Below, one piece after another: positions 17,011 through 26,662 of a stretch of DNA of 64,000 nucleotides; position 1 is the first letter of the stretch, and every line of letters begins with the position of its first letter. The translations under genes and the position numbers were made by a program. The notes beneath the pieces were generated by a model that worked only from the letters and a program-made list of their open reading frames with translations, was not told the DNA's origin and did no database searches. This DNA is from Nostoc sp. MG11 (GTDB lineage: Bacteria; Cyanobacteriota; Cyanobacteriia; Cyanobacteriales; Nostocaceae): positions 38,883 through 102,882 of the forward strand of contig NZ_JACXXN010000021.1 of NCBI RefSeq assembly GCF_014904695.1. The letters are read 5' to 3'.

Positions 17011-18117
17011 ATGCAAATTTATATCATAAAATTTTTACAAACAATGCAACTTTTGTCTCAACATATAATTAAAAGTTGGTTAAAGAAACGTCGTGTGCAA
17101 AGCTTTGTCAGTCTGTTTGTATTGGGTACTGTTTTGAGTATGACAGTCGCCGCCTGCTCTGGAGGCGTTTCAGCTACGAAGGCAGACGTCAAACTCAAAC
17201 TCGTCTCTTTCTCTGTCACCAAAGCCGCGCATGATCAAATAATTCCCAAATTTGTGGATAAGTGGAAGAAAGAACATAATCAAAATGTTACTATTGAGCC
17301 GAGTTACGGGGGTTCTGGCGCTCAAACGGCAGCAATTATTGCAGGTTCGCAAGAAGCAGATATAGTACATTTGGCACTTCCTCTAGATGTTATCAAACTT
17401 CAGCAAGCAGGTTTGATTAAATCAGGTTGGGAAATCAGAACTCCGAGAAATGGTATTGTCAGTAAATCTGTAGCAGCGATCGTCACTCGTGAAGGTAATC
17501 CCAAAAACATTCAAACTTGGGCAGACTTAGCAAAAGATGGTGTAAAAATAATTGCAGCTAACCCAAAAACTTCAGGTATTGCTATCTGGGAATTCTTAGC
17601 TTTTTGGAGTTCCGTGAGTCTAACAGGCGGTGACGAAACGGCAGCATTAGATTATGTCACCAGAGTTTATAAGAATATCCCTGTATTAACGAAAGATGCC
17701 CGTGAAGCCAGCAATTTATTTTTCCAAAAAGGCGAGGGAGATGTCTTAATTAACTACGAAAATGAGGTAATTTTGGCGCAAATAGGTGGATTGAAACTAC
17801 CTTATGTTGTACCTCAAGTCAATATTTCTATTGATAATCCTGTAACTTTAGTTGATAAAAATGTTGATAAACACGGTACAAGAGAAGTTGCACAAGCATT
17901 TATTGATTTTCTTTACTCGACAGAAGCTCAACGGGAATTTGCCAAATTACAGTATCGTCCTGTTAACCCTACCGTTACCCAAGAAGTAGCATCAAAACAA
18001 CCGCCAATTAAAACTTTATTCACCTCACAAGATTTAGGTGGTTGGGATATTATCCAGAGGAAGTTTTTTGAAGATGGGTCAATTTTTGACAAAGTTCAAG
18101 CTGCTAGCAAAGCATGA
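17011..18117 (+). CDS. sbpA: Sulfate-binding lipoprotein of an ABC transporter (SbpA type)
   Basis: A 368-residue periplasmic binding protein. The signal sequence ends in a lipobox (SMTVAACSGG), so it is membrane-tethered. The mature part follows the sulfate/thiosulfate-binding family: LKLVSFSVTKAAHDQIIPKF, SYGGSGAQTAAIIAGSQEAD, VHLALPLDV, FWSSVSLTGGDETAALDYV, GEGDVLINYENEV and YRPVNPTV near the C-terminus. It should deliver sulfate to a CysTWA permease, yet the following genes encode a phosphate-type pst transporter and no cysT/W/A is present in the window. An ATG at 17044 is an alternative start. It may be a stress-linked oxyanion receptor co-regulated with phosphate uptake. Confidence 0.88.
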   Translation: MQIYIIKFLQTMQLLSQHIIKSWLKKRRVQSFVSLFVLGTVLSMTVAACSGGVSATKADVKLKLVSFSVTKAAHDQIIPKFVDKWKKEHNQNVTIEPSYGGSGAQTAAIIAGSQEADIVHLALPLDVIKLQQAGLIKSGWEIRTPRNGIVSKSVAAIVTREGNPKNIQTWADLAKDGVKIIAANPKTSGIAIWEFLAFWSSVSLTGGDETAALDYVTRVYKNIPVLTKDAREASNLFFQKGEGDVLINYENEVILAQIGGLKLPYVVPQVNISIDNPVTLVDKNVDKHGTREVAQAFIDFLYSTEAQREFAKLQYRPVNPTVTQEVASKQPPIKTLFTSQDLGGWDIIQRKFFEDGSIFDKVQAASKA

Positions 18118-18180
18118 TCCTTTCTTTTTCACACAGCATTGTCTATTTGCCAATAGTCACTTTATCTCAATTTATAGTTT

Positions 18181-19182
18181 ATGAATTTTTATAGCAGATT
18201 TAAAGATAGCTTTTTATTAACATCTTTAATGTTTATTGCCAGCACTATCACTGCTTGTAACAGTGGACAGGAGTTGAAAAGTCAGGTGAGTATTGATGGT
18301 GCAGCAGTAGGTTTTCCTATTTCTTTAGCAGTTGCAGAAGAATATCAGAAGATAAAAGCTGACGCGAAAGTTAGCGTTGCTTCCAGTGGTACAGGTGGCG
18401 GTTTCAGTAAGTTTTGCAATGGTGATATTGATATTGTTGGTGCTTCTCGTACCATCAGAAATGAGGAAATAAAAAAGTGTAAAAGTAAGAATATTGAGTT
18501 TATAGAGTTACCTATAGGTTTAGATGGCGTAGCCGTAATTGCAAATCGTAAAAACGACTTTGCTCAATGTCTAACTATTAAGGAAATGAACACAATTTGG
18601 AGTGCTAAATCAGACGGCAAAATCTTGGCTTGGGATCAAGTTAATCCTAAGTTTCCTAAGCTACCACTGAAGCTCTATGCTCCGGCTTCTGATACTGGAA
18701 CCTTTGATTATTTAACTCAAGCTGTTACTGGCAAAGCCAAGAATGGGCGTACAGACTACACTCCTAGTCATAATCAAAACCTCCTAGTGCAAGGTGTTTC
18801 TGGTGATGAATCAGCACTGGGCTATGTAGGGATATCTTACTACATTCAAAACCAAGAAAAACTCAATTTAGTTGCTATAGAAAATCTCAAAGGAGAATGT
18901 AAAAAACCAGTTCCATTGGATAATGTACTCAAAAACACCTACACACCTCTGTCTCGTCCCCTTTTCATTTATGTTAGTAAGATATCTTTAGATAACAAGC
19001 CAGCAGTAAAAGAATTTGTAGATTTTTATCTAGAAAATTCTTGGAAGTGGGTAGATGGCGCTGGTTATGTAGCATTACCTGATGAAGCTTACGTCAAGGT
19101 CAAATACAAATTTGCTGCTGGTGAAACTGGGACAAAATTTCAAAAAGCTAAACCAGGCGAACCAATTACAAACTTTATTTAG
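18181..19182 (+). CDS. pstS: Phosphate-binding lipoprotein PstS/SphX
   Basis: A 333-residue binding protein with a lipobox (STITACNSG). The mature part begins VSIDGAAVGFPISLAVAEEY and has the family phosphate-site segments SSGTGGGFSKFCNGDIDIVG, ASRTI, ASDTGTFDYLTQAV and VSGDESALGYVGISYY. It captures phosphate in the periplasm for PstCAB, encoded directly downstream. Residues agree with the cyanobacterial PstS/SphX group. It begins 63 nt after sbpA and precedes pstC by 121 nt, with no obvious terminator between, so one operon is likely. Confidence 0.92.
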   Translation: MNFYSRFKDSFLLTSLMFIASTITACNSGQELKSQVSIDGAAVGFPISLAVAEEYQKIKADAKVSVASSGTGGGFSKFCNGDIDIVGASRTIRNEEIKKCKSKNIEFIELPIGLDGVAVIANRKNDFAQCLTIKEMNTIWSAKSDGKILAWDQVNPKFPKLPLKLYAPASDTGTFDYLTQAVTGKAKNGRTDYTPSHNQNLLVQGVSGDESALGYVGISYYIQNQEKLNLVAIENLKGECKKPVPLDNVLKNTYTPLSRPLFIYVSKISLDNKPAVKEFVDFYLENSWKWVDGAGYVALPDEAYVKVKYKFAAGETGTKFQKAKPGEPITNFI

Positions 19183-19303
19183 ACAAATCCCTAGTCAAAC
19201 AATTTTGGATTTGGGATTGATTCCACAGATAAATATGGGGGCTTGTACCATTAAGGAATTATTGGTCATTTGTAATTTGTTTTGTGTCAAAATTTAACTG
19301 TTT

Positions 19304-20245
19304 ATGCAAAATACCACTCCTCAAGATGATCCTTATTTACTACCCAGACAATCACTAGATAAAAATATATCTGAAGATATCTCAGAAAGGATTGTTGGAG
19401 CGATTTTATTTGCTTGTGCTTTAGTTTCGGTTTTGACTACCTTTGGTATAGTCTTTATTATTTTTCAGGAGACATTTAGTTTTTTCCAAGAAGTTTCCTT
19501 TGCCCAATTCTTTCTTGATACTAAATGGACGCCTCTGTTTGCAGAGAGACATTTTGGCGTTTGGCCATTAATTAATGGCACTTTCTTGACTACAGCTATT
19601 GCTATGTCAGTTGCTATCCCTTTGGGTTTATCTTCTGCCATTTACTTGAGTGAATATGCTCAACCCAAAGTAGCAGCAGTTTTACGCCCAGCAGTGGAAC
19701 TTTTAGCAGGCATACCAACTGTAGTTTATGGTTATTTTGCACTGTTATTCGTCACACCCTTGCTACGAAATATTATCCCTTTAGAAATATTCAATTCCTT
19801 GAGTGCGGGGTTAATGATGGGAATAATGATTACTCCTACTGTTGGCTCCATTAGCTTAGATGCTATTCGCTCAGTTCCACGTTCTCTACGGGAGGGTGCT
19901 TACGCTTTAGGTATCACTAAACTAGAAACCATTTTTAAAGTAGTTTTACCAGCCGCACTTTCGGGAATTGTCGCCTCGATTATTTTGGGCATTTCTCGCG
20001 CTGTGGGTGAAACAATGACTGTCCTAATTGCCGCCGGACTACAACCAAAGCTGACTGTTAGCTTTGCGGAATCAATAGCAACAATGACAGCTTACATGGC
20101 ACAAATTTCCGGGGGAGATAGTCCGCGTGGAAGTCTAAATTTTAAGACTTTATATGCTGTAGGCGCGGTTTTGTTTCTGCTGACTCTCAGTTTGAATATT
20201 GTTAGTTACTGGATTGCTAATCGTTATAAAGAAAAGTATGAGTAA
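19304..20245 (+). CDS. pstC: Phosphate ABC transporter permease PstC
   Basis: A 313-residue inner-membrane permease with six membrane helices. It has the PstC signatures FLTTAIAMSVAIPLGLSSAI, LLAGIPTVVYGYFAL and the EAA-loop segment REGAYALGITKLETIFKVVL that contacts the ATPase. The N-terminal cytoplasmic stretch and FFQEVSFAQFFLDTKWTPLF are usual for the family. It forms the channel together with PstA, whose gene starts 5 nt downstream. Confidence 0.95.
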   Translation: MQNTTPQDDPYLLPRQSLDKNISEDISERIVGAILFACALVSVLTTFGIVFIIFQETFSFFQEVSFAQFFLDTKWTPLFAERHFGVWPLINGTFLTTAIAMSVAIPLGLSSAIYLSEYAQPKVAAVLRPAVELLAGIPTVVYGYFALLFVTPLLRNIIPLEIFNSLSAGLMMGIMITPTVGSISLDAIRSVPRSLREGAYALGITKLETIFKVVLPAALSGIVASIILGISRAVGETMTVLIAAGLQPKLTVSFAESIATMTAYMAQISGGDSPRGSLNFKTLYAVGAVLFLLTLSLNIVSYWIANRYKEKYE

Positions 20246-20250
20246 TAAGC

Positions 20251-21150
20251 ATGGCTACTAGTTATCAACGAAATGATTCTTTTGATTCAGCGGCAGAATT
20301 TACTGATAATGTTGACGCAAGAGAGAATTTGGGAAAGGTCTTTGAAGTAGTTTTTTTGATAGGATTGCTGATTGGTATATTTGTCTTAGCATTGCTACTA
20401 TTTGATATTTTAGGAGACGGATTAGGTAGGTTTTTGACACTAGGCTTTCTCACAGAAACTCCTTCTCGTTTTCCTGATCAAGGTGGCATCCGTCCTGCTA
20501 TCGTCAGCAGTATTCTTTTAGGACTTGTTGTTATCTTTGTGACTGTACCCATTGGTGTCGGAGCAGCTTTATATCTAGAAGAGTATGCACCTAAAGCTTG
20601 GTGGACAGTGATTATTGAGATTAATATCAGCAATCTCGCAGGTGTGCCTTCTATTGTCTACGGACTACTGGGTTTAGGAGTTTTCAATTATTTGCTTGGC
20701 TTTGGCCCCGCTTTGATTTCTGGTGCGTTGACTTTATCTTTATTGTCTTTACCAGTAATTATTGTGACGGCTAGAGAAGCAATTCGCGCCGTTCCAGATT
20801 CGCTAAGAAATGCTTCTTATGGATTAGGTGTCACTAAATGGCGAACTATCAGCAATCATGTTATACCCTATGCTGTTCCCGGTATCCTGACAGGGGTGAT
20901 TATTTCTGTATCCCGTGCTATTGGTGATGCGGCGTCTCTAATTGTTGTAGGTGCTGTGGGTTTTCTGACGTTTAACCCTGGTTTGTTCCAGAGATTTATG
21001 GCATTACCCATTCAAATTTACAGCTACATCACTCGTCCTGAACCGGGTTTTGCTAATGCAGCAGCAGCGACAATTATAGCTTTGTTACTCTTGATTTTAG
21101 TTTTAAATGGTGTAGCAATTTATATCCGACAACGCTTTTCAATACGTTAG
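20251..21150 (+). CDS. pstA: Phosphate ABC transporter permease PstA
   Basis: A 299-residue permease with six helices and the PstA landmarks RFPDQGGIRPAIVSSILLGL, SNLAGVPSIVYGLLGLGVF and the EAA-loop RNASYGLGVTKWRTISNHVI. It heterodimerises with PstC. The gene follows pstC by 5 nt, consistent with coupled translation. The C-terminal helix ends in a short basic tail (IRQRFSIR). Nothing is missing compared with the family. Confidence 0.95.
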   Translation: MATSYQRNDSFDSAAEFTDNVDARENLGKVFEVVFLIGLLIGIFVLALLLFDILGDGLGRFLTLGFLTETPSRFPDQGGIRPAIVSSILLGLVVIFVTVPIGVGAALYLEEYAPKAWWTVIIEINISNLAGVPSIVYGLLGLGVFNYLLGFGPALISGALTLSLLSLPVIIVTAREAIRAVPDSLRNASYGLGVTKWRTISNHVIPYAVPGILTGVIISVSRAIGDAASLIVVGAVGFLTFNPGLFQRFMALPIQIYSYITRPEPGFANAAAATIIALLLLILVLNGVAIYIRQRFSIR

Positions 21151-21222
21151 ATAAATGAATAGCTAATTGGATAATTTTCACTGAGTTAATCCCGGTTCAT
21201 GGATATTTAGGAGATCAACAAG

Positions 21223-22050
21223 ATGACCTATAGCAATAGTAGAAGTCAACGAGATAGCGCCACAATAGACCAAGATAATGCTGTATTTAATGTTGAGGGT
21301 GTGAAAGTATACTATGGCGGATTTCTGGCACTTATAGATGTTTATTTAAATATTCCTGAAAAACAAATCATTGCTTTTATTGGGCCTTCAGGATGTGGTA
21401 AAAGTACTCTATTGCGTTGCTTCAATCGCATGAATGATTTAATCCCTGGAGCCAAGGTAGAGGGTAGGTTGAATTACCGCGATCGCAATATTTACGACTC
21501 TAAGATAAATTCTGTAAAATTACGACGGCAAGTCGGAATGGTTTTTCAAAGACCGAATCCTTTCCCCAAATCAATATACGAAAATATTTCCTTTGGGCCA
21601 CGTGCTAATGGTTATAAAGGTAATGTTGATGAATTAGTGGAAAATTCCTTAAGACGCGCTGCTATCTGGGATGAAGTCAAAGACAAACTCAAAGAGAAGG
21701 GTACTGCATTATCTGGCGGACAACAGCAACGACTTTGCATTGCAAGAGCGATCGCCATGAAGCCAGATGTATTATTAATGGATGAACCATGTTCTGCTCT
21801 CGATCCAATTTCTAGCCGTCAAGTAGAAGAACTCTGCTTAGAACTTAAGCAGCAATACACCATCATCATGGTGACTCATAATATGCAGCAAGCTTCCAGA
21901 GTGGCAGATTTTACGGCTTTCTTCAATACAGAAATTGATGAGCATGGCAAACGTCGCGGAAAATTAGTTGAGTTTAGTCCTACATCTCAAATGTTTAGTT
22001 CTCCTCAAACTAAAGAAGCCGAGGATTATATCAGTGGACGCTTCGGTTAA
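21223..22050 (+). CDS. pstB: Phosphate ABC transporter ATP-binding protein PstB
   Basis: A 275-residue ATPase. Walker [11 protein letters not shown]-loop [18 protein letters not shown] signature [16 protein letters not shown], Walker [14 protein letters not shown] and the H-switch [14 protein letters not shown] are intact. The motif [15 protein letters not shown] is diagnostic of PstB. It energises uptake through PstCA. TAGGAG lies 10 nt before the ATG. It is the last gene of the cluster; no phoU follows. Confidence 0.95.
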   Translation: MTYSNSRSQRDSATIDQDNAVFNVEGVKVYYGGFLALIDVYLNIPEKQIIAFIGPSGCGKSTLLRCFNRMNDLIPGAKVEGRLNYRDRNIYDSKINSVKLRRQVGMVFQRPNPFPKSIYENISFGPRANGYKGNVDELVENSLRRAAIWDEVKDKLKEKGTALSGGQQQRLCIARAIAMKPDVLLMDEPCSALDPISSRQVEELCLELKQQYTIIMVTHNMQQASRVADFTAFFNTEIDEHGKRRGKLVEFSPTSQMFSSPQTKEAEDYISGRFG

Positions 22051-22114
22051 GCAATATACTGGACAGTGTTTCCAAAAAATAAAGCGAGGATACAAGCAGC
22101 TAAAAATAGACAGG

Positions 22115-22930
22115 CTAATTTTCAACTGCTTGCTGCACTTGCTCTATCCTCAAATCTAAAGCCACTGCTACTTGTTCCACACTTAGTCCCAGTGCCAATA
22201 ACCTGGGTATAGACTCTAATTTAGCTTGTCGCTTACCTTCTTCTAAGCCTTCCTGTCTACCTTCCTCTAAGCCGTCTTGTTTGATGGATTGATACATCCT
22301 GCTCTTTTTGAATTCGTCGTCTATGCCTAACATTTGAGCCAACTCCTCTCGGCTTAACCGGGTGAATTTGTATAAAAGGATGGTTTCTATCAATTCTACA
22401 ATTTGCTTTCTGGTTGTTTCACCTGCCAGTTGTTGTCTTGCCTGCAAAATCAATTCTCTACCTCTATCTATGGCTGTCTCTTCCCTTTCGATAATTAACT
22501 TAACAATTGCCACTTGAAGTGAGTTCTCTGCTGTATCTAATTCGTCTAAATAAATGCGCTGCACTTGTAGGCTGTCTAGCAGCAAACGATATGGTAGTTT
22601 GTCCTCTGGATCTAAACTCCTTTGGGGATAGATAACCACAGCACGCCAAAAATTAACAGATTCGTTTTGACGCAGGTAAAGAAAGATTTCAGCAAACAAG
22701 CGTCTATAAAAAGTCGAGTCTAGTTGAAACTGGACTTCAACAAAGTACAAAGGTTGGTTTGTAGTTTCATCTGTCGGGATGAATACGCCATCAATCCGAA
22801 AGGCAGTATCTTTTAGTTCAACAGAAACAAATTCATAGGCATTGGTATTGACAGTTGTGTCACCAATTATCTCAAAAAATATGCTAGGGAAAGCTTGAAA
22901 TATGCTATAGAATATTTTGTCAGTTCGCAC
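22115..22930 (-). CDS. Rpn/DUF2887-type PD-(D/E)XK nuclease family protein
   Basis: A 271-residue protein. The start MRTDKIFYSIFQAFPSIFFE and the core FRIDGVFIPT ... LYFVEVQFQLD form the D...ExQ active-site pattern of the DUF2887/Rpn group of PD-(D/E)XK nucleases (recombination-promoting nuclease, or putative transposase). The C-terminal half is a helical region with an EEGRQEGLEEGKRQ repeat and a helix-turn-helix-like end (LGLSVEQVAVALDLRIEQV). Such genes are multicopy in filamentous cyanobacteria. It is convergent with pstB. A nuclease activity is inferred from the motif only. Confidence 0.8.
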   Translation of the reverse strand: MRTDKIFYSIFQAFPSIFFEIIGDTTVNTNAYEFVSVELKDTAFRIDGVFIPTDETTNQPLYFVEVQFQLDSTFYRRLFAEIFLYLRQNESVNFWRAVVIYPQRSLDPEDKLPYRLLLDSLQVQRIYLDELDTAENSLQVAIVKLIIEREETAIDRGRELILQARQQLAGETTRKQIVELIETILLYKFTRLSREELAQMLGIDDEFKKSRMYQSIKQDGLEEGRQEGLEEGKRQAKLESIPRLLALGLSVEQVAVALDLRIEQVQQAVEN

Positions 22931-23067
22931 CTGGATTCAGTCAAACGAAAATTTTATATTATAAAGCTTATCAAGAAAGGCGATCGCCTGATAATTCAGC
23001 AGAAAAAAGACTTAGCCCAATGCAAAATTAGGAGAAATAACTATTTAATTTCATATAATTTAAATTA

Positions 23068-24828
23068 CTAATTACCTTGCATTGCTATGCCAAGTTTTTC
23101 CAGATTTTCACGGATATTAATAGTGCGAATATTATTTGCCCCCCAAACTCGCTCACAAATATCTAAAGCTTGCAAATAAAGGGGTTTTGCTTCGCTATAA
23201 CGTCCTGTTACACGATAGATTTCTGCAAGATTGTTGAGACTTTCAGCAACATTAGGATGATTGTCTCCCAATAAATGTTTATCAAATTCTAACGCTTTTA
23301 AACATAATGGTTCTGCCTCATTGTAACGCCCTTGTTCTCTGTACATATAACCAAGAGCGTAGATAGTATCTGCCAAAAGAGGATGAGCCTTTTGCAGTAC
23401 ACGTTCCTTGAGTTCCAAGGATTGTAAAAATAATGCTTCGGCTTGGTCATAACGTCCTTGAGCGCGGTAAATCAATCCTAAATTATGAATATCTGTAGCA
23501 ACATCAGGATTATCTTCGCCCAAAAAACGCTTATCTAGTTCTATTGCTTGTTGCGACAACGGTTCAGCTTCACCGTAGCGTCCTTGATGATAATAGAGTA
23601 GCGCTAGATTATTCAGGATGTGAGCGAAAGAGGGATGGTTTTCACCAAGCAAGCGTTTTCCAAGTTCTAATGATTGCAGATACAGAGGTTCTGCTTCGTC
23701 ATAACGTCCTTGTTGATCGTATAGTAGTGCCAGGTTGTTGAGACTAGCGGCAACATCGGGATGGTTGTCTGCCAATAAGCGTTTCCTTAATTCCAAAGCT
23801 TGTTGATATAGAAGTTCCGCTTTACTGTATTGTCCAGTAGATTTGTAGAGTCCCGCCAAGTTATTCAGGCTAGTAGCAAAAGCAGGATGGTTGTCTCCCA
23901 GCAGACGTTTCCTCAATTCTAAAGCTTGTTGATATAAAGGTTCCGCTTCTCCATAGCGTCCTGTAGTACGGTATAGTCCTGCAAGATTGTTGAAACTAGT
24001 GGCTAAGTCTATCTGCAAACCTGATTCATTTTGCAGTTCAATCGCCTTACGCCAGTATTTTATTGCTAGTTCCTGTTCTTTTTGATAATTCTGAGATTCT
24101 CCTCTATCTAACCTACTGCGGTAAATATCAGCCAACCTTGAATATAAGGTAGCCAAGCTGGGATCTTTAATTCCCCGTTCCTGTTCTATCTTCTCAATTA
24201 AACTTTGTAAATCTTGAATGGGCAAGAAAAAAGGGTTATTTTCATTAGTATCTGTACTAGCTAATTCTGTGTCTCTAAAAACAAAGCGTATAGGTTCTAA
24301 TTCTTGACAAGCAATAGCATTCGTTTTTTTAGATACAAACCGAAAAACACCATTGCGCCAACTCCAAAAATCAGGGGCTTTTTTAATTAAGTTGACTAAA
24401 ATTTGATTAGTTACCCAAAGCACGATCGCAAAAGGAAATTCGCGTAAACCCTCCCGTGTCCACTGTAAATAACCAAAAAACTTTTCCTGTTCCGATTGCT
24501 CTTTTCCTAATCTGAGAAAATAAAGTTGCTCAGCACCCGTCACAGTTATCACCGCTGGATTACGCTGACGCAGATATTCTTCTTGTTGTACCAGTTGATT
24601 AAGAGCAGCTTTCAGACTTGGTTCTTGACGTGCTAAAGTCACCCGGTATAAACGGAAGGCGGGTTTTAATTCGGCTTCATATTGAGCAATAATGTCATCA
24701 CGAAAGTTAGCATCATCGCAAACTGCAATCAATAAATTCAATCCTTGTTTTTGAGCTTCTATTGAAACGATTAAATCATCATAAGCATCTTGATTTTCTC
24801 CATCATCTATAAATTCCTCATTTGACAT
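23068..24828 (-). CDS. TPR (kinesin-light-chain type) protein with shared pseudo-ATPase-like N-terminal domain
   Basis: A 586-residue protein. Residues ~20-180 form an alpha/beta domain (NLLIAVCDDANFRDDIIAQY, AVITVTGAEQLYFL, FPFAIVLWVTNQI, KAPDFWSWRNGVFRFVSKK) that resembles the N-terminus of the WD40 protein at 46345-51378. It lacks a P-loop. From ~220 to the end are seven to eight 42-residue TPRs (AEPLYQQALELRKRLLGDNH), as in kinesin light chain and bacterial NTP-dependent conflict proteins. The start overlaps the stop of the upstream ATPase by 11 nt, so the two are coupled partners. Likely a sensor/adaptor half of a two-component system; target unknown. Confidence 0.75.
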   Translation of the reverse strand: MSNEEFIDDGENQDAYDDLIVSIEAQKQGLNLLIAVCDDANFRDDIIAQYEAELKPAFRLYRVTLARQEPSLKAALNQLVQQEEYLRQRNPAVITVTGAEQLYFLRLGKEQSEQEKFFGYLQWTREGLREFPFAIVLWVTNQILVNLIKKAPDFWSWRNGVFRFVSKKTNAIACQELEPIRFVFRDTELASTDTNENNPFFLPIQDLQSLIEKIEQERGIKDPSLATLYSRLADIYRSRLDRGESQNYQKEQELAIKYWRKAIELQNESGLQIDLATSFNNLAGLYRTTGRYGEAEPLYQQALELRKRLLGDNHPAFATSLNNLAGLYKSTGQYSKAELLYQQALELRKRLLADNHPDVAASLNNLALLYDQQGRYDEAEPLYLQSLELGKRLLGENHPSFAHILNNLALLYYHQGRYGEAEPLSQQAIELDKRFLGEDNPDVATDIHNLGLIYRAQGRYDQAEALFLQSLELKERVLQKAHPLLADTIYALGYMYREQGRYNEAEPLCLKALEFDKHLLGDNHPNVAESLNNLAEIYRVTGRYSEAKPLYLQALDICERVWGANNIRTINIRENLEKLGIAMQGN

Positions 24829-26110
24829 GAATAACCCCCTGAACTTTCAAGCTTTCTATAATGATTGGGTGAACATCGTACCAGGTTTCATCAGTGCGAT
24901 ATTCCAAAACATACAGCCCATGTAGTAAATCCAAAAACTCTGTTTGTTTAGGGTCATCGGGCATAAATTGCTTGTAAATACTTTGCAAAATATCTATATC
25001 AACTTTTCCTAAACGTATAGAAAAATCATTGCGTATTTTATTGATTGCTTGGAATAAAATCTTATCATCAATAATAACTTCTGCTGTTGGATTTCGTCGG
25101 ATCATCCGCAAACAAATGCGGCAACATTCTTTAGAAATCCGAATTAGCTCTCGCAACACGCCACCACTGTAGATAACAATTTTTTCAGATGTTTCTGCTG
25201 CTATTAATTCACTAGAAATTCGTTTTTGTAAAACTGCACCGAGAATCTTTGTTGCTTCAAGACGCGGTTGAGCATTAGGTAGCCGATTTTTGCCTTTCTC
25301 AAATATTTTCAAAACAGGCATTGCTACAACTTGGTCATTAGTCTCAGTGGCAATTATTGTGCTGATAAATGTTTCGCGCAGTACAGCAATGGGGATAGTA
25401 TAGATAATCCGAAAATTAGGTTGACAAAGAGCTTTAATATTGTCTCGATAGATTTCATTAACTCTTCCTAAATCAAGTTTATCTAAATCATCAATAATTA
25501 CTAATACATCTTGTTTTGTAGCCGCTTGAATCAGAGCAGCAATTTCGTTAATTCTGGCAACTAAATCTGAGATTTTGCGTTCAAATTCTTGCTTAATTTC
25601 ATCCCGAACAGTAGCATCAGCTTTTAATTTAGAGCTAATCAACTTTAGTAAATCAAACCCAATCCCAGCTTCTACCTGCAAATTTAACTCTTCAGTGCGA
25701 GTTCGAGTAGCAAACCACTTATAAAGAGCTTCTTTAGTCGATTGAGGAATTTCAACTTTACGTGCTTCCGCTTCGGTCATTAAATTAACTGCGATCGCAA
25801 ACAATATATTAATATGATTAACAGCCGACATTTCAATTTTGTCAGCAATAGAAAATAGAACTACAAAATATTTATTTTGAATTTGCCTGCTAAACTCAGC
25901 TAACAAAGTTGACTTACCACATCCCCGATGTCCTGTAAAGACAATTTTGCCGTCTCCATTGGGGCTATCTTCAACTAATTGGTTGAGGTCTGCAATCAAA
26001 TCATCACCATATTCCACTCTAAATCTTTCCATTTCGTTCTGTTCCATCAACGGAAACAGTTCGAGATTGCTGTATGCTTCTTGAAAGGCGTTTAATAATT
26101 TTTGAGACAT
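24818..26110 (-). CDS. P-loop AAA/STAND-like ATPase (partner of the TPR protein)
   Basis: A 430-residue ATPase. Walker A is in [20 protein letters not shown], Walker B in DVLVIIDDLDKLD, and a sensor strand in FRIIYTIPIAVL. The C-terminal part (SGGVLRELIRISKECC, then LLHGLYVLEYRTDETWYDVHP) looks like a winged-helix-containing tail. The 443-residue protein at 51597-52928 shares all these elements in the same order, so they are paralogues, each upstream of a partner protein. A role as NTP-dependent switch in a conflict or stress pathway is inferred. The gene is preceded by a 24-bp direct repeat. Confidence 0.8.
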   Translation of the reverse strand: MSQKLLNAFQEAYSNLELFPLMEQNEMERFRVEYGDDLIADLNQLVEDSPNGDGKIVFTGHRGCGKSTLLAEFSRQIQNKYFVVLFSIADKIEMSAVNHINILFAIAVNLMTEAEARKVEIPQSTKEALYKWFATRTRTEELNLQVEAGIGFDLLKLISSKLKADATVRDEIKQEFERKISDLVARINEIAALIQAATKQDVLVIIDDLDKLDLGRVNEIYRDNIKALCQPNFRIIYTIPIAVLRETFISTIIATETNDQVVAMPVLKIFEKGKNRLPNAQPRLEATKILGAVLQKRISSELIAAETSEKIVIYSGGVLRELIRISKECCRICLRMIRRNPTAEVIIDDKILFQAINKIRNDFSIRLGKVDIDILQSIYKQFMPDDPKQTEFLDLLHGLYVLEYRTDETWYDVHPIIIESLKVQGVIHVK

Positions 26111-26662
26111 TGGATAGTGCCGTAAACGTGCTAACTATCCATATAATGGCTCATGATTTTTCAAGCAAAAGTTTAGGTAATGTCTAGGATAGAGTATGCC
26201 TACATAACTTCTCAAATCTCGTTAATAAATAACTACTAGGTGAGTGGTATGTTATGTCTTAAAAAGAGATGCCATAATCCCCAAATTTCAACCTATCAAT
26301 GAGTAACAGAGGTCAATAATCAATCAGACTGAATGATAGATTATACATTCGATAATTCAGACTGAATGATAGATTATACAGATAACATCCTGAAAGCTAC
26401 TTAACACATAAATAAAATAAAATTTTCAGTTATAAAAATAAATTTTTAGTGTGCTTCGTCTCATCCCCCTCTAGCCGATGCGATGGGTAGCTGTTGTTAC
26501 TATTGGTTAGTAGTCTGTCAAGGAATAATTGACGAGTACATTCTCTGTAGAGACGGCGATTTATCGCGTCTCTTTAACGTGTCAGTCTTTTAGACGCGAT
26601 AAATTGCGTTTCTACGTGAGAGCTTTCTGGCTATCCCAAGCGTATTGGGATAAAACTGGTGA
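26111..26662. other. Non-coding region with regulatory-looking and palindromic repeats
   Basis: It holds the 24-bp direct repeat at 26324-26380. Around 26543-26621 there are inverted pieces of a Nostoc-type repeat (GTAGAGACGGCGATTTATCG against GACGCGATAAATTGCGTTTC). No gene is credible here; the ORF at 26529-26771 is repeat-derived. Confidence 0.5.
26324..26380. repeat. 24-bp direct repeat, 33-bp period
   Basis: The 24-mer beginning TCAGACTGAATGATAGATTA occurs at 26324-26347 and again, identical, at 26357-26380. It lies ~215-270 bp upstream of the ATPase start. Possible tandem operator or a simple duplication. Confidence 0.75.
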
